Assembly: GCA_964581385.1 (NCBI GenBank)
Contig: CAZOOK010000008.1
Location: 1 to 64,000, forward strand
DNA: 64,000 nucleotides
Origin: CAZOOK01 sp964581385
GTDB taxonomy: Bacteria > Pseudomonadota > Gammaproteobacteria > Nevskiales > Nevskiaceae
Reading direction: 5' to 3'
Shown: positions 7,818 to 15,664 of the stretch, in pieces
How positions within the stretch are numbered: the stretch's first letter is position 1
Layout of the letters: every line of letters starts with the position of its first letter
Position numbers and translations under genes: made by a program
Notes under the pieces: generated by a model
Told to the model about the DNA's origin: nothing
The model's input: only the letters and a program-made list of their open reading frames with translations
Database searches by the model: none

Positions 7818-9854
7818 GTGGGGATTCGGGAATTTCATAGAAGCTTGGCTCGCGCGACGATGGCCCTCGGGGCTGCGTGGCCGGTTTTTTCGTGTGCGGA
7901 CGATTCTCCGATCCAACTGCGGCCGATTACGGTCGTTGGCGAACGCACCGAACTGCAGGATAGCGGTGTCGTTATTCGCGTACCGGTTGAGCCTCTGGGG
8001 CCAAGCGATCTGGCCGAATTGCTGGCGACCTTGCCGGGTGTGCAGGTGCGCACTTCCGGCGGACTGGGCAGTTACAGCGAAGCCAGTTTGCGCGGCAGCA
8101 GCGGTCGTCAGGTCCGCGTTTTGCTCGATGGCTTGCCGTTGGATACCGGCGGTGGCGAAGCCACCTCGCTCTCGCTCGTCAGTCCGCTCTTGCTCGACGA
8201 GGTTGATGTCTACAAAGGCCGCGTACCCGTCGGCCTTGGCAGCGGACTCGCGGGTACGATCAACTTGCGTAGTCGTCGCGAGCTGGCCGCCCCCATCGTC
8301 GGGTCCGCCACTATCGGCAGCTTCGGTCAGCGACAGCTTGATGTCGCCGCGCAGCCGAGTCGTTCGACCCAAATTGCGATTGGTGCGCAGGCCGCCGACA
8401 ACGATTTTCCGTACGTCAACAAGTTCAAACCGTTCGATCCGAATGATCCTGATCGCACGCAAACGGAACGACGTCAGAACAATGGCACCCGGCAGTATTA
8501 CGGACTGTTTCGCTATCGCGGCCCGCTGGACGTGACCGCGCACGTCGTCGACGACGTACAACGGTTGCCGACAATTTCAGACGCGCCGAATACAAGAACC
8601 GAACTCGATACACAGTCCTATGCACTGTCACTTGCCAGTCCGCAAAGCGCCACGTGGCAGACGTCGCTATCGCATCGATTCACGCGGGAAACTTATCTCG
8701 ATCCGGACAGCCAGCTTGGAGTCGGCGCACAGGACACGCAGTCGGATACGCAGCGCACGCTGCTGAGCATCGGTCGTCGCTACGATCACTTGCAGGACAC
8801 AGTAAGCGCCGAGCGCATCGGCTACTCGGCCCAGGACAAGATCGGCGAAGTGCCGACCAGTTCCGCACAAAGATTCATTATCGACAATGGTATCGCCACG
8901 CAGATCGGCGGCGCGCGCCGCTATAACGCCAGCCTGCAGACGGGTTGGTCGCATGACGGGTCGGATGGCAATAACGAGAATTACATACTCGTCGAGCCAG
9001 CGGTCGGAATGAGCCAGCGATTCAGTCGCTGCCTCGCGGCAACCAACCTGGGCCGTCGCGAACGCCTGCCGACATTCTTCGAGCACTATGGCGATCGTGG
9101 TCTCTTCATCGGTAATCCTGCGCTGCAACCGGAGAGCGCGAACTACGCGGACATCGGCGGTCATTGCAGTCCCGGCGAGCAGATTCAGCGAGTGGAACTG
9201 ACGTTTTTCGGGCAGGACCTGCACGACCCCATCAGCCCGACCTTCAATGCGCAAGGCATTGGTCACTCAGTCAACACCAGCCGCGGCCTGATCTACGGAG
9301 CGGAACTGGACAATGCCGGCACGTTCGCCGGATGGGGATGGCAGCTTGGTGGTACCTGGCAACACACCGAGGATCTTAGCGATGTGCGGGCAACCCATGG
9401 CAAACAACTGCCGGGCCGATTCGATACGCAGCTCAATGCGCGCATCGAGCACAGCTGGCACCAGATCGTCTTTTACTATGCGTACCGGTTCGAAGACGGC
9501 GAGTATTACGACAGCCCCAATCTCCTCAAGGCACCCACCATGCGGCGTCAGGATGCCGGTATAAGGGGCGCGATCCACAAGGTCGGCTGGTCGCTGCAGG
9601 CTCTGAACCTTACGGATTCCAACATTGAACAATACAACGGCTTTCCCACGCCGGGCCGCCGGATCCTGTTGTCCCTGAACTATCCCAATACGGAATCGAC
9701 GGGGCCTGGATCTGCCGCGCGGCAATCATCCCAAGCGATCGAACCCGCATCCGTTTCACCAACCCCAGGAGTTACCGATGGAAATCAAACCGTACCTGCT
9801 GATCCTGCCAGCCCTGATGCTGGCGGCTTGCAGCAACAGCAACGATTCGAATAA
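7818..9854 (+). CDS. btuB: BtuB-like TonB-dependent outer-membrane receptor
   Basis: A roughly 678-residue TonB-dependent receptor, predicted to import cobalamin across the outer membrane. After a signal peptide (hydrophobic ATMALGAAWPVF, cleavage near SCA) comes a TonB-box-like PITVVGE, the plug domain (LPGVQVRTSGGLG, ASLRGSSGRQVRVLLDG) and a beta-barrel with RRERLPTFFEHYGDRG and GNPALQPE motifs. The cobalamin riboswitch directly upstream gives the substrate. The start is uncertain: the frame opens at 7764, and I prefer GTG 7818 (AGAGAAG upstream). The barrel should end near GRRILLSLNY, but the frame runs on for about 55 low-complexity residues and overlaps the lipoprotein gene by 77 nt. Confidence 0.9.
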   Translation: MGIREFHRSLARATMALGAAWPVFSCADDSPIQLRPITVVGERTELQDSGVVIRVPVEPLGPSDLAELLATLPGVQVRTSGGLGSYSEASLRGSSGRQVRVLLDGLPLDTGGGEATSLSLVSPLLLDEVDVYKGRVPVGLGSGLAGTINLRSRRELAAPIVGSATIGSFGQRQLDVAAQPSRSTQIAIGAQAADNDFPYVNKFKPFDPNDPDRTQTERRQNNGTRQYYGLFRYRGPLDVTAHVVDDVQRLPTISDAPNTRTELDTQSYALSLASPQSATWQTSLSHRFTRETYLDPDSQLGVGAQDTQSDTQRTLLSIGRRYDHLQDTVSAERIGYSAQDKIGEVPTSSAQRFIIDNGIATQIGGARRYNASLQTGWSHDGSDGNNENYILVEPAVGMSQRFSRCLAATNLGRRERLPTFFEHYGDRGLFIGNPALQPESANYADIGGHCSPGEQIQRVELTFFGQDLHDPISPTFNAQGIGHSVNTSRGLIYGAELDNAGTFAGWGWQLGGTWQHTEDLSDVRATHGKQLPGRFDTQLNARIEHSWHQIVFYYAYRFEDGEYYDSPNLLKAPTMRRQDAGIRGAIHKVGWSLQALNLTDSNIEQYNGFPTPGRRILLSLNYPNTESTGPGSAARQSSQAIEPASVSPTPGVTDGNQTVPADPASPDAGGLQQQQRFE

Positions 9855-10992
9855 TTCGAATCCCGACTCCAACGGTTCGAATGGCTCAGGGGGTTCGACT
9901 CTCAATATTTCCGCGGTTGTAGCAACGGCTGCGCCGGATTTCAGCAGCGGCGCGGTTTCCCTGGCCAACACTATTGCACCCTACGCGGCGCAGAACGGTC
10001 TGGACGCGACGATTTCGGACATCGCGGTGCGCGGTGACGGAGATCACTATTTCCTGATCAAGCGTTTCGGAACCGACCAGATCCAACGTTACGATGCCGC
10101 TACGCCGGCGACGCCGACTTACACGTATTCGACGAATGATTCCAGCACGGAAGACAGCAATCCGCGCGATCTGATCATCGCCAGCGAAACCAAGGGTTAT
10201 TTGATCCGCTACGGCTCCGGCAAGCTGTGGATCGTCAATCCATCAGCCACTACCGAAGCCGCCTTCAAGATCGGCGAAATTGACCTGTCGCAATATGATG
10301 CGGATGGTGTGCCGGAAATGAGCGCGGGCCTGATCAAGAACGGCAAGCTCTACGTGGCAATGCAGCGACTGGACAGCAGTTTCGCGGCGACCCAAAACGG
10401 CTATGTCGCGGTCATCGACACGGCAACCGATATCGAAATCTCGACCGGTGCGAATAGCTCTGGCCTCAACGGCATCGAATTGCCGCTCCGCGACCCCTAC
10501 CGCCTGGTCTCCGTTCCGGATAGCAATGCCATATTGGTGGCTGCAGACGGCGGTTACGACGGCAGCTTCAATCAGCAGTATGACGGCGGTGTAGTCAGTA
10601 TTGACCCGGACAATAGCTACGGCACGACACTGCTGCTCGACGATGGCGACAGCAATAGCCATCCCTATGGGACCTTCGCCGATGTGACCGTTGCCGCTGG
10701 TGATCGCGGCTACTTTATCGGCAGCACCGGCTTTGGCGGTACCCAATCCCTATATCGCTTCAATCCTGGCAGTCCCGACACGCCAGTGCCGGTCAGCAAC
10801 TTTCAGAATCTGGAGCTCGGCCCCATCGCAGTCGATCCAAACGGCAACCTATGGCTGGGTCAGATCAATACCTCAGCTCCAGGCTTGACCGTATTGGGTT
10901 TTCAAGGCGGCACCGAAACCGTACTGGAGCCACTGATCGACACCGTTCTCACTCCATTGAACATCGACTTCGTGTCCGTGCTATCCAACTGA
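9778..10992 (+). CDS. Putative surface lipoprotein with propeller-like repeats, B12-riboswitch regulon
   Basis: A 404-residue lipoprotein. Its signal peptide ends in the lipobox LAAC (Cys18), followed by a Ser/Asn/Gly-rich linker of about 25 residues and then by beta-strand-rich segments of 40-60 residues. Examples are GDHYFLIKRFGTDQIQRYD, GYLIRYGSGKLWIVNP, GKLYVAMQRL, GYVAVID and GNLWLGQ, which resemble YVTN/NHL-type propeller blades. The ATG follows AGGAG inside the 3' end of the receptor gene, so it should be translated from the riboswitch-controlled mRNA. In Bacteroides the propeller lipoprotein BtuG binds B12 on top of BtuB. A similar role here is inferred from fold type and context, with no demonstrated homology. 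Confidence 0.8.
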   Translation: MEIKPYLLILPALMLAACSNSNDSNNSNPDSNGSNGSGGSTLNISAVVATAAPDFSSGAVSLANTIAPYAAQNGLDATISDIAVRGDGDHYFLIKRFGTDQIQRYDAATPATPTYTYSTNDSSTEDSNPRDLIIASETKGYLIRYGSGKLWIVNPSATTEAAFKIGEIDLSQYDADGVPEMSAGLIKNGKLYVAMQRLDSSFAATQNGYVAVIDTATDIEISTGANSSGLNGIELPLRDPYRLVSVPDSNAILVAADGGYDGSFNQQYDGGVVSIDPDNSYGTTLLLDDGDSNSHPYGTFADVTVAAGDRGYFIGSTGFGGTQSLYRFNPGSPDTPVPVSNFQNLELGPIAVDPNGNLWLGQINTSAPGLTVLGFQGGTETVLEPLIDTVLTPLNIDFVSVLSN

Positions 10993-11015
10993 AACCGGGA
11001 GTTATTGATCATCGT

Positions 11016-11052
11016 GCCGGGCGGAGCCAAGTGATATTTGGCTTCGCCCGGC
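11016..11052 (+). terminator. Stem-loop after the B12 uptake genes
   Basis: Arms GCCGGGCGGAGCCAA (11016-11030) and TTGGCTTCGCCCGGC (11038-11052) pair at all 15 positions (one G-U) around a 7-nt loop, 24 nt after the lipoprotein stop codon. There is no T-run, so it may act bidirectionally, protect the mRNA 3' end, or be a repeat rather than a strict intrinsic terminator. Confidence 0.55.
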
Positions 11053-11119
11053 TCGAACGAAGATCCTCAAATTCTCGCCTGCGCGGAAATGATGCGTGCG
11101 CAATGACGCATGCCATTAC

Positions 11120-11515
11120 TCACTTCATCGAATGCAGGCCAATGATGTTGCCTTCGGTGTCATAAACGAGCGCGATGTGGCCGTATTGACCGATGGACTT
11201 TTTGTTCTGCTCCATGCGCCCACCAGCCTTCACCGCTTTCGCGGCCTCGACAGCGCAATCGGCACAGCTGAAGTAAATAAGTACGCTGTTGGCGCCGGAA
11301 GCAAAGCCCGGCATCTTTACGAGCGCGCCCGTTGCGCCGTAGCCAGGCTGCTGCATGGGAAATGCCCATAGTTCCATGTCCGGCGTGAGCCCGGGATTTT
11401 CCAGCCTCGTAAACTGCAGGCCCAGCACAGATTCGTAGAACGTCTTGGCCCGCCGTATGTCTTGCACATATATCTCGAACCAACCTACAGGATTTTTGGT
11501 GCTCGCTTCACTCAT
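11120..11515 (-). CDS. VOC-family (glyoxalase-like) protein
   Basis: A 131-residue VOC protein (GWFEIYVQDIRRAKTFYES at the N-terminus, GGRMEQNKKSIGQYGHIALV in the second module, GNIIGLHSMK at the end). It belongs to the common group in which the first metal-ligand position is not His, so catalysis is doubtful. The start at 11515 is chosen over an upstream in-frame ATG at 11554 because GGGAGG stands 8 nt before it and because the longer form would overlap the neighbouring gene. The SRPBCC gene ends 16 nt upstream on the same strand, so the two form an operon. Confidence 0.87.
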   Translation of the reverse strand: MSEASTKNPVGWFEIYVQDIRRAKTFYESVLGLQFTRLENPGLTPDMELWAFPMQQPGYGATGALVKMPGFASGANSVLIYFSCADCAVEAAKAVKAGGRMEQNKKSIGQYGHIALVYDTEGNIIGLHSMK

Positions 11516-11531
11516 GGGTATTACCTCCCAA

Positions 11532-11978
11532 TCAATCCGGAATTTCAGGCTCAACGAGCCGCGCCAGATGGTCCAGAGATTCCTGCCAGCCCAGGTAACA
11601 GAGTTCGGTAGGAATCATTTCGGGTATGCCTTCCTGCACAACATTCAGCTCCGTGCCACAGCTGACCGCACGTAGAGCAATAGCGGTCACCATTTCCCCC
11701 GGCAACTTCGCATCATCGAACTTGTCCGTGTAACGGATGCGTTCGCCTGACACGAGTTCCAGATAAGTGCCGCCGAAGGAATGCCCATTGCCGGTGCTGA
11801 AGTTACGGAACGACATCCTGAACTTGCCACCGACCTTGGGATCGAGTTGGTCAACCTTGCAGGTGAAGCCGTTTGGCGGCAGCCACCGGGCAACGGCTTC
11901 GGCATCGAGAAAGGCACGATAAATCTTCTCGGGCTTTGCGCGCAGCACGCGATGCAGACGGACGGTGTTACTAGACAT
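11532..11978 (-). CDS. SRPBCC/AHSA1-like domain protein
   Basis: A 148-residue START-like fold protein of the activator-of-Hsp90-ATPase (AHSA1)/polyketide cyclase group. RVLRAKPEKIYRAFLDAEAVARWLPP at the N-terminus is the hallmark first helix-grip segment, and GGTYLELVSGERIRYTDKF follows. The ATG at 11978 is preferred over the ATG at 12011 because alignment of the fold begins there. The pair SRPBCC plus VOC is common in proteobacteria, often next to ArsR-type regulators, which are not seen here. Function unknown; probably binds a small hydrophobic ligand. Confidence 0.87.
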   Translation of the reverse strand: MSSNTVRLHRVLRAKPEKIYRAFLDAEAVARWLPPNGFTCKVDQLDPKVGGKFRMSFRNFSTGNGHSFGGTYLELVSGERIRYTDKFDDAKLPGEMVTAIALRAVSCGTELNVVQEGIPEMIPTELCYLGWQESLDHLARLVEPEIPD

Positions 11979-12269
11979 GACGAACCTCGTTCGGTTTGTG
12001 TTTAGAATCAAACTGTACTTCTGTTAGTCGAATGAGCGGAGAGCAAATCGACAGCCCACATCAAAAATTGTCAGGAGAAGGGATGCAGGGATGAATCGAA
12101 ACAAAATTTCGGCATCGTCACTCTCGATTCACGGAGTTGGGGGCACGGATGGACCGGCCGGGAAAGCGCTCGCGATCAGTGCGGCACTATCTGAGACATC
12201 CATAAAAGAAACTTTGTTTCCGAACGCTTCGAAATCCAACTCACAAAAAGCAAGAACACCGTGCTCGGC

Positions 12270-12440
12270 ATGAAAAAGTATCCCAAGACTTACATCGACG
12301 CTTGCCGAGCACGCGTCGATGCTGATTTACGAGCGTATCGGTAACAAAGGACTTCGAAGCCCGCTACTTCAATGATCAGGTGCTGCTGCTCGACCATATG
12401 TTCGTGCACCGCCTGGCGGGCGTCGAGAACCGTTACGGAT
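12270..12440 (+). pseudogene. Decayed small conserved hypothetical gene
   Basis: From the ATG at 12270 the frame reads MKKYPKTYIDACRARVDADL and ends at a TAA at 12342. A different frame resumes immediately with TKDFEARYFNDQVLLLDHMF, then VHRLAGVENRYG and a TGA. Read together, these pieces resemble, from memory, a family of short hypothetical proteins of actinobacteria and proteobacteria with a F-E-x-x-[FY]-F-N-[ND]-x-V-L-x-L-D-x-x-F-V-H-R-L core. The frame change and the missing C-terminal part indicate a dead gene. The flanking 11979-12269 and 12441-12709 stretches hold nothing else I can support. Confidence 0.5.
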
Positions 12441-12709
12441 GATCTGACCGCAAAGCGCGGTCACGCGGCACGCGCGAAACATCAGGAATCCAGCCCCTTC
12501 CCCACCTGCTCTTGCATGCTCACTGCGGATGGGTAGAAAATCCGCGCTCTGACCTTCAAAGGAGTGATCGAGTGCAGCCTTAAGATCCTGTGATCGCGAT
12601 GCTGACACAATCCGAACGGAACTGAAAACAGATCGGCAAGTCATAAAATTATCGTTGTTCAGTTTCAGCAGCAGCTTCTTTTTCCGGCTTGACTCAACTA
12701 GGACTTCAT

Positions 12710-13120
12710 ATGGCCAGCGGACCGGCAATTGCGTTTCTTTTTATGGCGCTCGCGATAGCGATATGGTGGTGGCACAGTACCTCGCAAAACCATCGGGCCG
12801 TTCCAGAAAAATCTGAAGGTGCCAATCCGTATCACTGCGTCGAGTTACGTTATAAAAGCGGCGCCTGCAGTGTCGTCAAGACGCTCAAAAACCGAAGGTT
12901 TCTTTCGAGAGAGGCACCTCGGCTTCCATTACAGGAATGTAGCGCCAAGGCCTGCAATTGCAAATACGAGCATTTCGAGGATCGCCGTCAGGAAGACAGG
13001 CGTCATCCCTATGGGCAGATAGTGGCGCAGCCTCCGGCATCGGTCGGACGGGACCGCCGTCGCGGACCGGATCGACGTATGCCGGTGCAGTCGCAGGTGA
13101 GACGGAGTATGAGGGCATAG
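12710..13120 (+). CDS. Small membrane-anchored protein with a Cys-rich, Asp-Arg-Arg motif
   Basis: A 136-residue protein of unknown function. Residues about 5-22 form one transmembrane helix (AIAFLFMALAIAIWWW). The middle holds ECSAKACNCKYEHFEDRRQE, in which three closely spaced cysteines precede EDRRQEDRR, and the C-terminus repeats GRDRRRGPDRR. Small proteins with a C-x-C-K-Y-x-H-x-x-D-R-R core occur widely in gammaproteobacteria as conserved hypotheticals, so this is likely a real gene. The start could also be the ATG at 12689. The cysteines with arginine-rich repeats might bind metal or nucleic acid, but no function is established. Confidence 0.7.
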   Translation: MASGPAIAFLFMALAIAIWWWHSTSQNHRAVPEKSEGANPYHCVELRYKSGACSVVKTLKNRRFLSREAPRLPLQECSAKACNCKYEHFEDRRQEDRRHPYGQIVAQPPASVGRDRRRGPDRRMPVQSQVRRSMRA

Positions 13121-13176
13121 CTCAAACTACTCAGTCGGCGTCACCTCGCAGCGATCAATGTATTTGACGACCCGCC

Positions 13177-14985
13177 CTAGTGCGCATGCGCCAGCACGAA
13201 CTGGATCAATGGCCGCATGACATAGTCGTTCTGTGAAGGCGAATTGACGGCTTCGAACATCGGATCCAAATGCGTAAAACCCGGCGCGACGATGAGCTGT
13301 TGCTGCGGAAATGCTGGTGGATCGCCGATCTTATAGCCGGTCAGTCCCTGGTCGCCGACCATCAGCAGCGAGGGCACCGCAGTCGGACCGTCCGGGTAGT
13401 CGATATCCAATCCGTATTTAGTCGCGTAGTCGCCGGCAACGGCCATGGAATCGACCAGCAGGCGCATCGGGAAATACCATTCCGTGAGGTTGGTCGGACC
13501 TTCGTGCAGCGCGGTGGTGAAATCGCGGATGTCACTGGGTTCGTTGCCGAGATAGGTAAAGCGCACCAAGCCCGTGGTATCGGTGTAGTCGGGTTCAGAC
13601 AGCGACCCGATCTCGTCGCGCCGCGCCCAGTGGTAGAGCGGGCCTTGCCCGAGATGTCGAATGTTGGGGCCGGCATTGGCGGCGACGTAGTGCGGCTGCG
13701 TGCCCAGCAGCTCGGTGAGCAGCGCACCGATTTCGCCCTGAGTGCCGGAGACTGTTTCCACCAGCGGCAGTTTCTTCACCACGGAGCCGCCGTGCAGGAA
13801 ACCAAGTCCCGCCTGAAGAAGCGATAGAGGCGAGAAGTTGTCGTCGAAGATCAAGCCGACAAGCGCTTGCTTTGTGTAGCGGAAATCCTCGAACACCGGC
13901 GGCTTGGTGACTGCGTCGAGATGGCGCACGTTGAGAAATCCAAGGATTCCGTTGAGTTCCGGCGAATGTGGAATCTGCGCCAGCACCGTGCTTTCCCCGT
14001 CTGGATCACGCTCAGCGAGCACGGCGGCGGCCTGCGGCAGTGCGATGACCTCCGGGCCCAGCAGTCCTGGCACGTAAACCTCCCTTTCGATCTTGCCGCT
14101 CTCGATCAGGCTCAGTTCCTTCTGATAGCCCTCCTCGCTCGGCGGCGGCGGCAGAAACCCGTTGGTCGAAGTGGCGAGCGGACCGATGGTCGTGTCGAAG
14201 CCGAATGCGCCGGCGCACCAGTTGTAGCCGGCATAGGCGGTCTGGCTGGCGTCGCCCATGAGGTTCCACGACAGAAACGCGGACGTGTGTATGCCGCCCA
14301 GCGAGTGCCCACCGACAAACACTTTTTTCTTCCTGACATCCGCGTCCGGGACCATGCGCCGAATGATGGCGAACATGTCCTGCGTGGTCTGGCGCATGCC
14401 GAAGTAGTAGAGAAACGGCAGCTGCTTGCTGGTCAGAAATCCGGCAAAGGTTTTTCCGTCGACGGGTTTGTGGAAATAGTAATAGCCGGTGAGAATGTTT
14501 TGTGCCTGCTCTGCGGTGGAGGTTTGCTCGGCAGCGTGCAGCCCGGTCAAATCCTCCAGGCAGTTGGCGCGGCGGTCCATCGCCCACACCTCCAGATTCT
14601 TCCCATACTCCTTGCCGGTGATATAGACGAGCTGACGTCCGATGAAATCAAAGCCGTTGGCACCCTCCAGAACGCCGGGAACCATGAGCAGGTCGGCGTC
14701 GGCATGTTCCGGATTGCCGTCGGCCGCCTTGTTGCGGAAGCGCAGGAAGCTGACCTTATCGCACGCCGCCGGCGCGCCATAGTTGCTGACCGGCTCATAG
14801 CCATCGATGGTCACGTAGCTCACATCGACCACGGCGTCCACATCCTGACGCGTCCACAGTTGTGCTTCAGGAGTCTTGAGGGGGCCAGGCACCGGTCCAT
14901 ATGGGCTGTAACTCCACACCGTCGGCGCGATCAGCGCTCCCAGCAACAGTCCGCTCCACTGTGAACGATTTCGCGCGCTGCCCAT
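13177..14985 (-). CDS. Secreted alpha/beta-hydrolase-fold protein
   Basis: A 602-residue protein with an N-terminal hydrophobic segment (WSGLLLGALIAPTVWS) consistent with a signal peptide. The nucleophile elbow is GGHSLGG with Ser228. The region before it (YYYFHKPVDG, YFGMRQTTQDMFAIIRRM) and the late GFTHLDPMF (possible catalytic His) fit an esterase/lipase-type alpha/beta hydrolase with a large lid insertion between strands. It is the first of three secreted hydrolase-type genes on this strand. It shares a 32-nt upstream motif with the tannase-family gene at 17764, suggesting joint control. Substrate unknown. Confidence 0.82.
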   Translation of the reverse strand: MGSARNRSQWSGLLLGALIAPTVWSYSPYGPVPGPLKTPEAQLWTRQDVDAVVDVSYVTIDGYEPVSNYGAPAACDKVSFLRFRNKAADGNPEHADADLLMVPGVLEGANGFDFIGRQLVYITGKEYGKNLEVWAMDRRANCLEDLTGLHAAEQTSTAEQAQNILTGYYYFHKPVDGKTFAGFLTSKQLPFLYYFGMRQTTQDMFAIIRRMVPDADVRKKKVFVGGHSLGGIHTSAFLSWNLMGDASQTAYAGYNWCAGAFGFDTTIGPLATSTNGFLPPPPSEEGYQKELSLIESGKIEREVYVPGLLGPEVIALPQAAAVLAERDPDGESTVLAQIPHSPELNGILGFLNVRHLDAVTKPPVFEDFRYTKQALVGLIFDDNFSPLSLLQAGLGFLHGGSVVKKLPLVETVSGTQGEIGALLTELLGTQPHYVAANAGPNIRHLGQGPLYHWARRDEIGSLSEPDYTDTTGLVRFTYLGNEPSDIRDFTTALHEGPTNLTEWYFPMRLLVDSMAVAGDYATKYGLDIDYPDGPTAVPSLLMVGDQGLTGYKIGDPPAFPQQQLIVAPGFTHLDPMFEAVNSPSQNDYVMRPLIQFVLAHAH

Positions 14986-15136
14986 TGTAAGCGTCCTCTA
15001 TGCCGCTATTGAATCGCACTGGTGTGTTCCGGTCACAATGACGTTCTTGACGCTGCGAAGCCGCAATGTGCGGTTGTTTATTGTCGTCGTCATGCTCTCC
15101 ACTCCTCTGTTACACACGCAATTTTTAATTATTGTA

Positions 15137-15168
15137 TATAAGTATTTTCACGAAGTGAACATATATAA
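15137..15168 (-). promoter_or_regulatory. Bipartite AT-rich motif upstream of the secreted hydrolase, copy 1
   Basis: On the plus strand this reads TATAAGTATTTT, 13 nt, TATATAA. The same two boxes with the same 13-nt spacing occur at 19572-19603, upstream of the tannase-family gene. The 13-nt spacers differ, so only the boxes are conserved. Copy 1 lies about 150 nt upstream of the minus-strand hydrolase gene. Likely a shared promoter or regulator site. Confidence 0.5.
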
Positions 15169-15299
15169 ACGTCCCCGCGCGGTATAGCTTCGGAGAGTCG
15201 TCTGCGCCGGAAAATTGAACACACTGTCTACAGATCGCGCAGACCTACACCAGCACCGTGCGCGGGAGTATACGAACGGGCCGTCTCCCTGGCGGGCTT

Positions 15300-15616
15300 A
15301 GAGCGTGTGTTATGCACTTCTGTGATCGTTGCGTTGCTGCCCAAAAGGGCGCCGGAGCGGCCCCGCCCGCACCCACGCTACGCGGCACCGTGGCGGGGCC
15401 TTCAGGCGCGGGCCGCAAGGCATGGTGGTTCCATGTCCAAGGCCCGCAACGCCGGCGGGCACCCTTTTGGGCGCAACCCGAAGGGACGGCCCCAAAGCGG
15501 GCGCATCACCGCGTCATGGGCTCCTTACGTACGTCAAGTACGCTGCGTCGCCCATTCCTTGCGCTGCGCCCGCTTTGGGGCCGTCGCAGCGATCACAGAA
15601 GGGCATAACACGCTCT
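15300..15616. mobile_element. MITE-like element, about 317 bp
   Basis: The ends are imperfect terminal inverted repeats of about 34 nt: AGAGCGTGTGTTATGCACTT at the left and, read on the opposite strand, AGAGCGTGTTATGCCCTT at the right, both continuing CTGTGATCG. Inside are further inverted repeats, including a perfect 20-bp pair (15486-15505 with 15565-15584) and a pair around CCCAAAAGGGC/CCCTTTTGGGC. No transposase is encoded and no clear target duplication is visible. The element fills the gap between two secreted-hydrolase genes. Short frames inside are not real genes. Confidence 0.75.
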
Positions 15617-15664
15617 GGAGTCGCCGCAGGGAAATAGATTGTCGAATTTCAGCGCCTGAAAACT

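Noticed and set aside
12091..12273. 60-codon frame starting MNRNKISASS
   Set aside because: No recognisable motif, poor context and overlap with the start of a decayed gene; probably non-coding.
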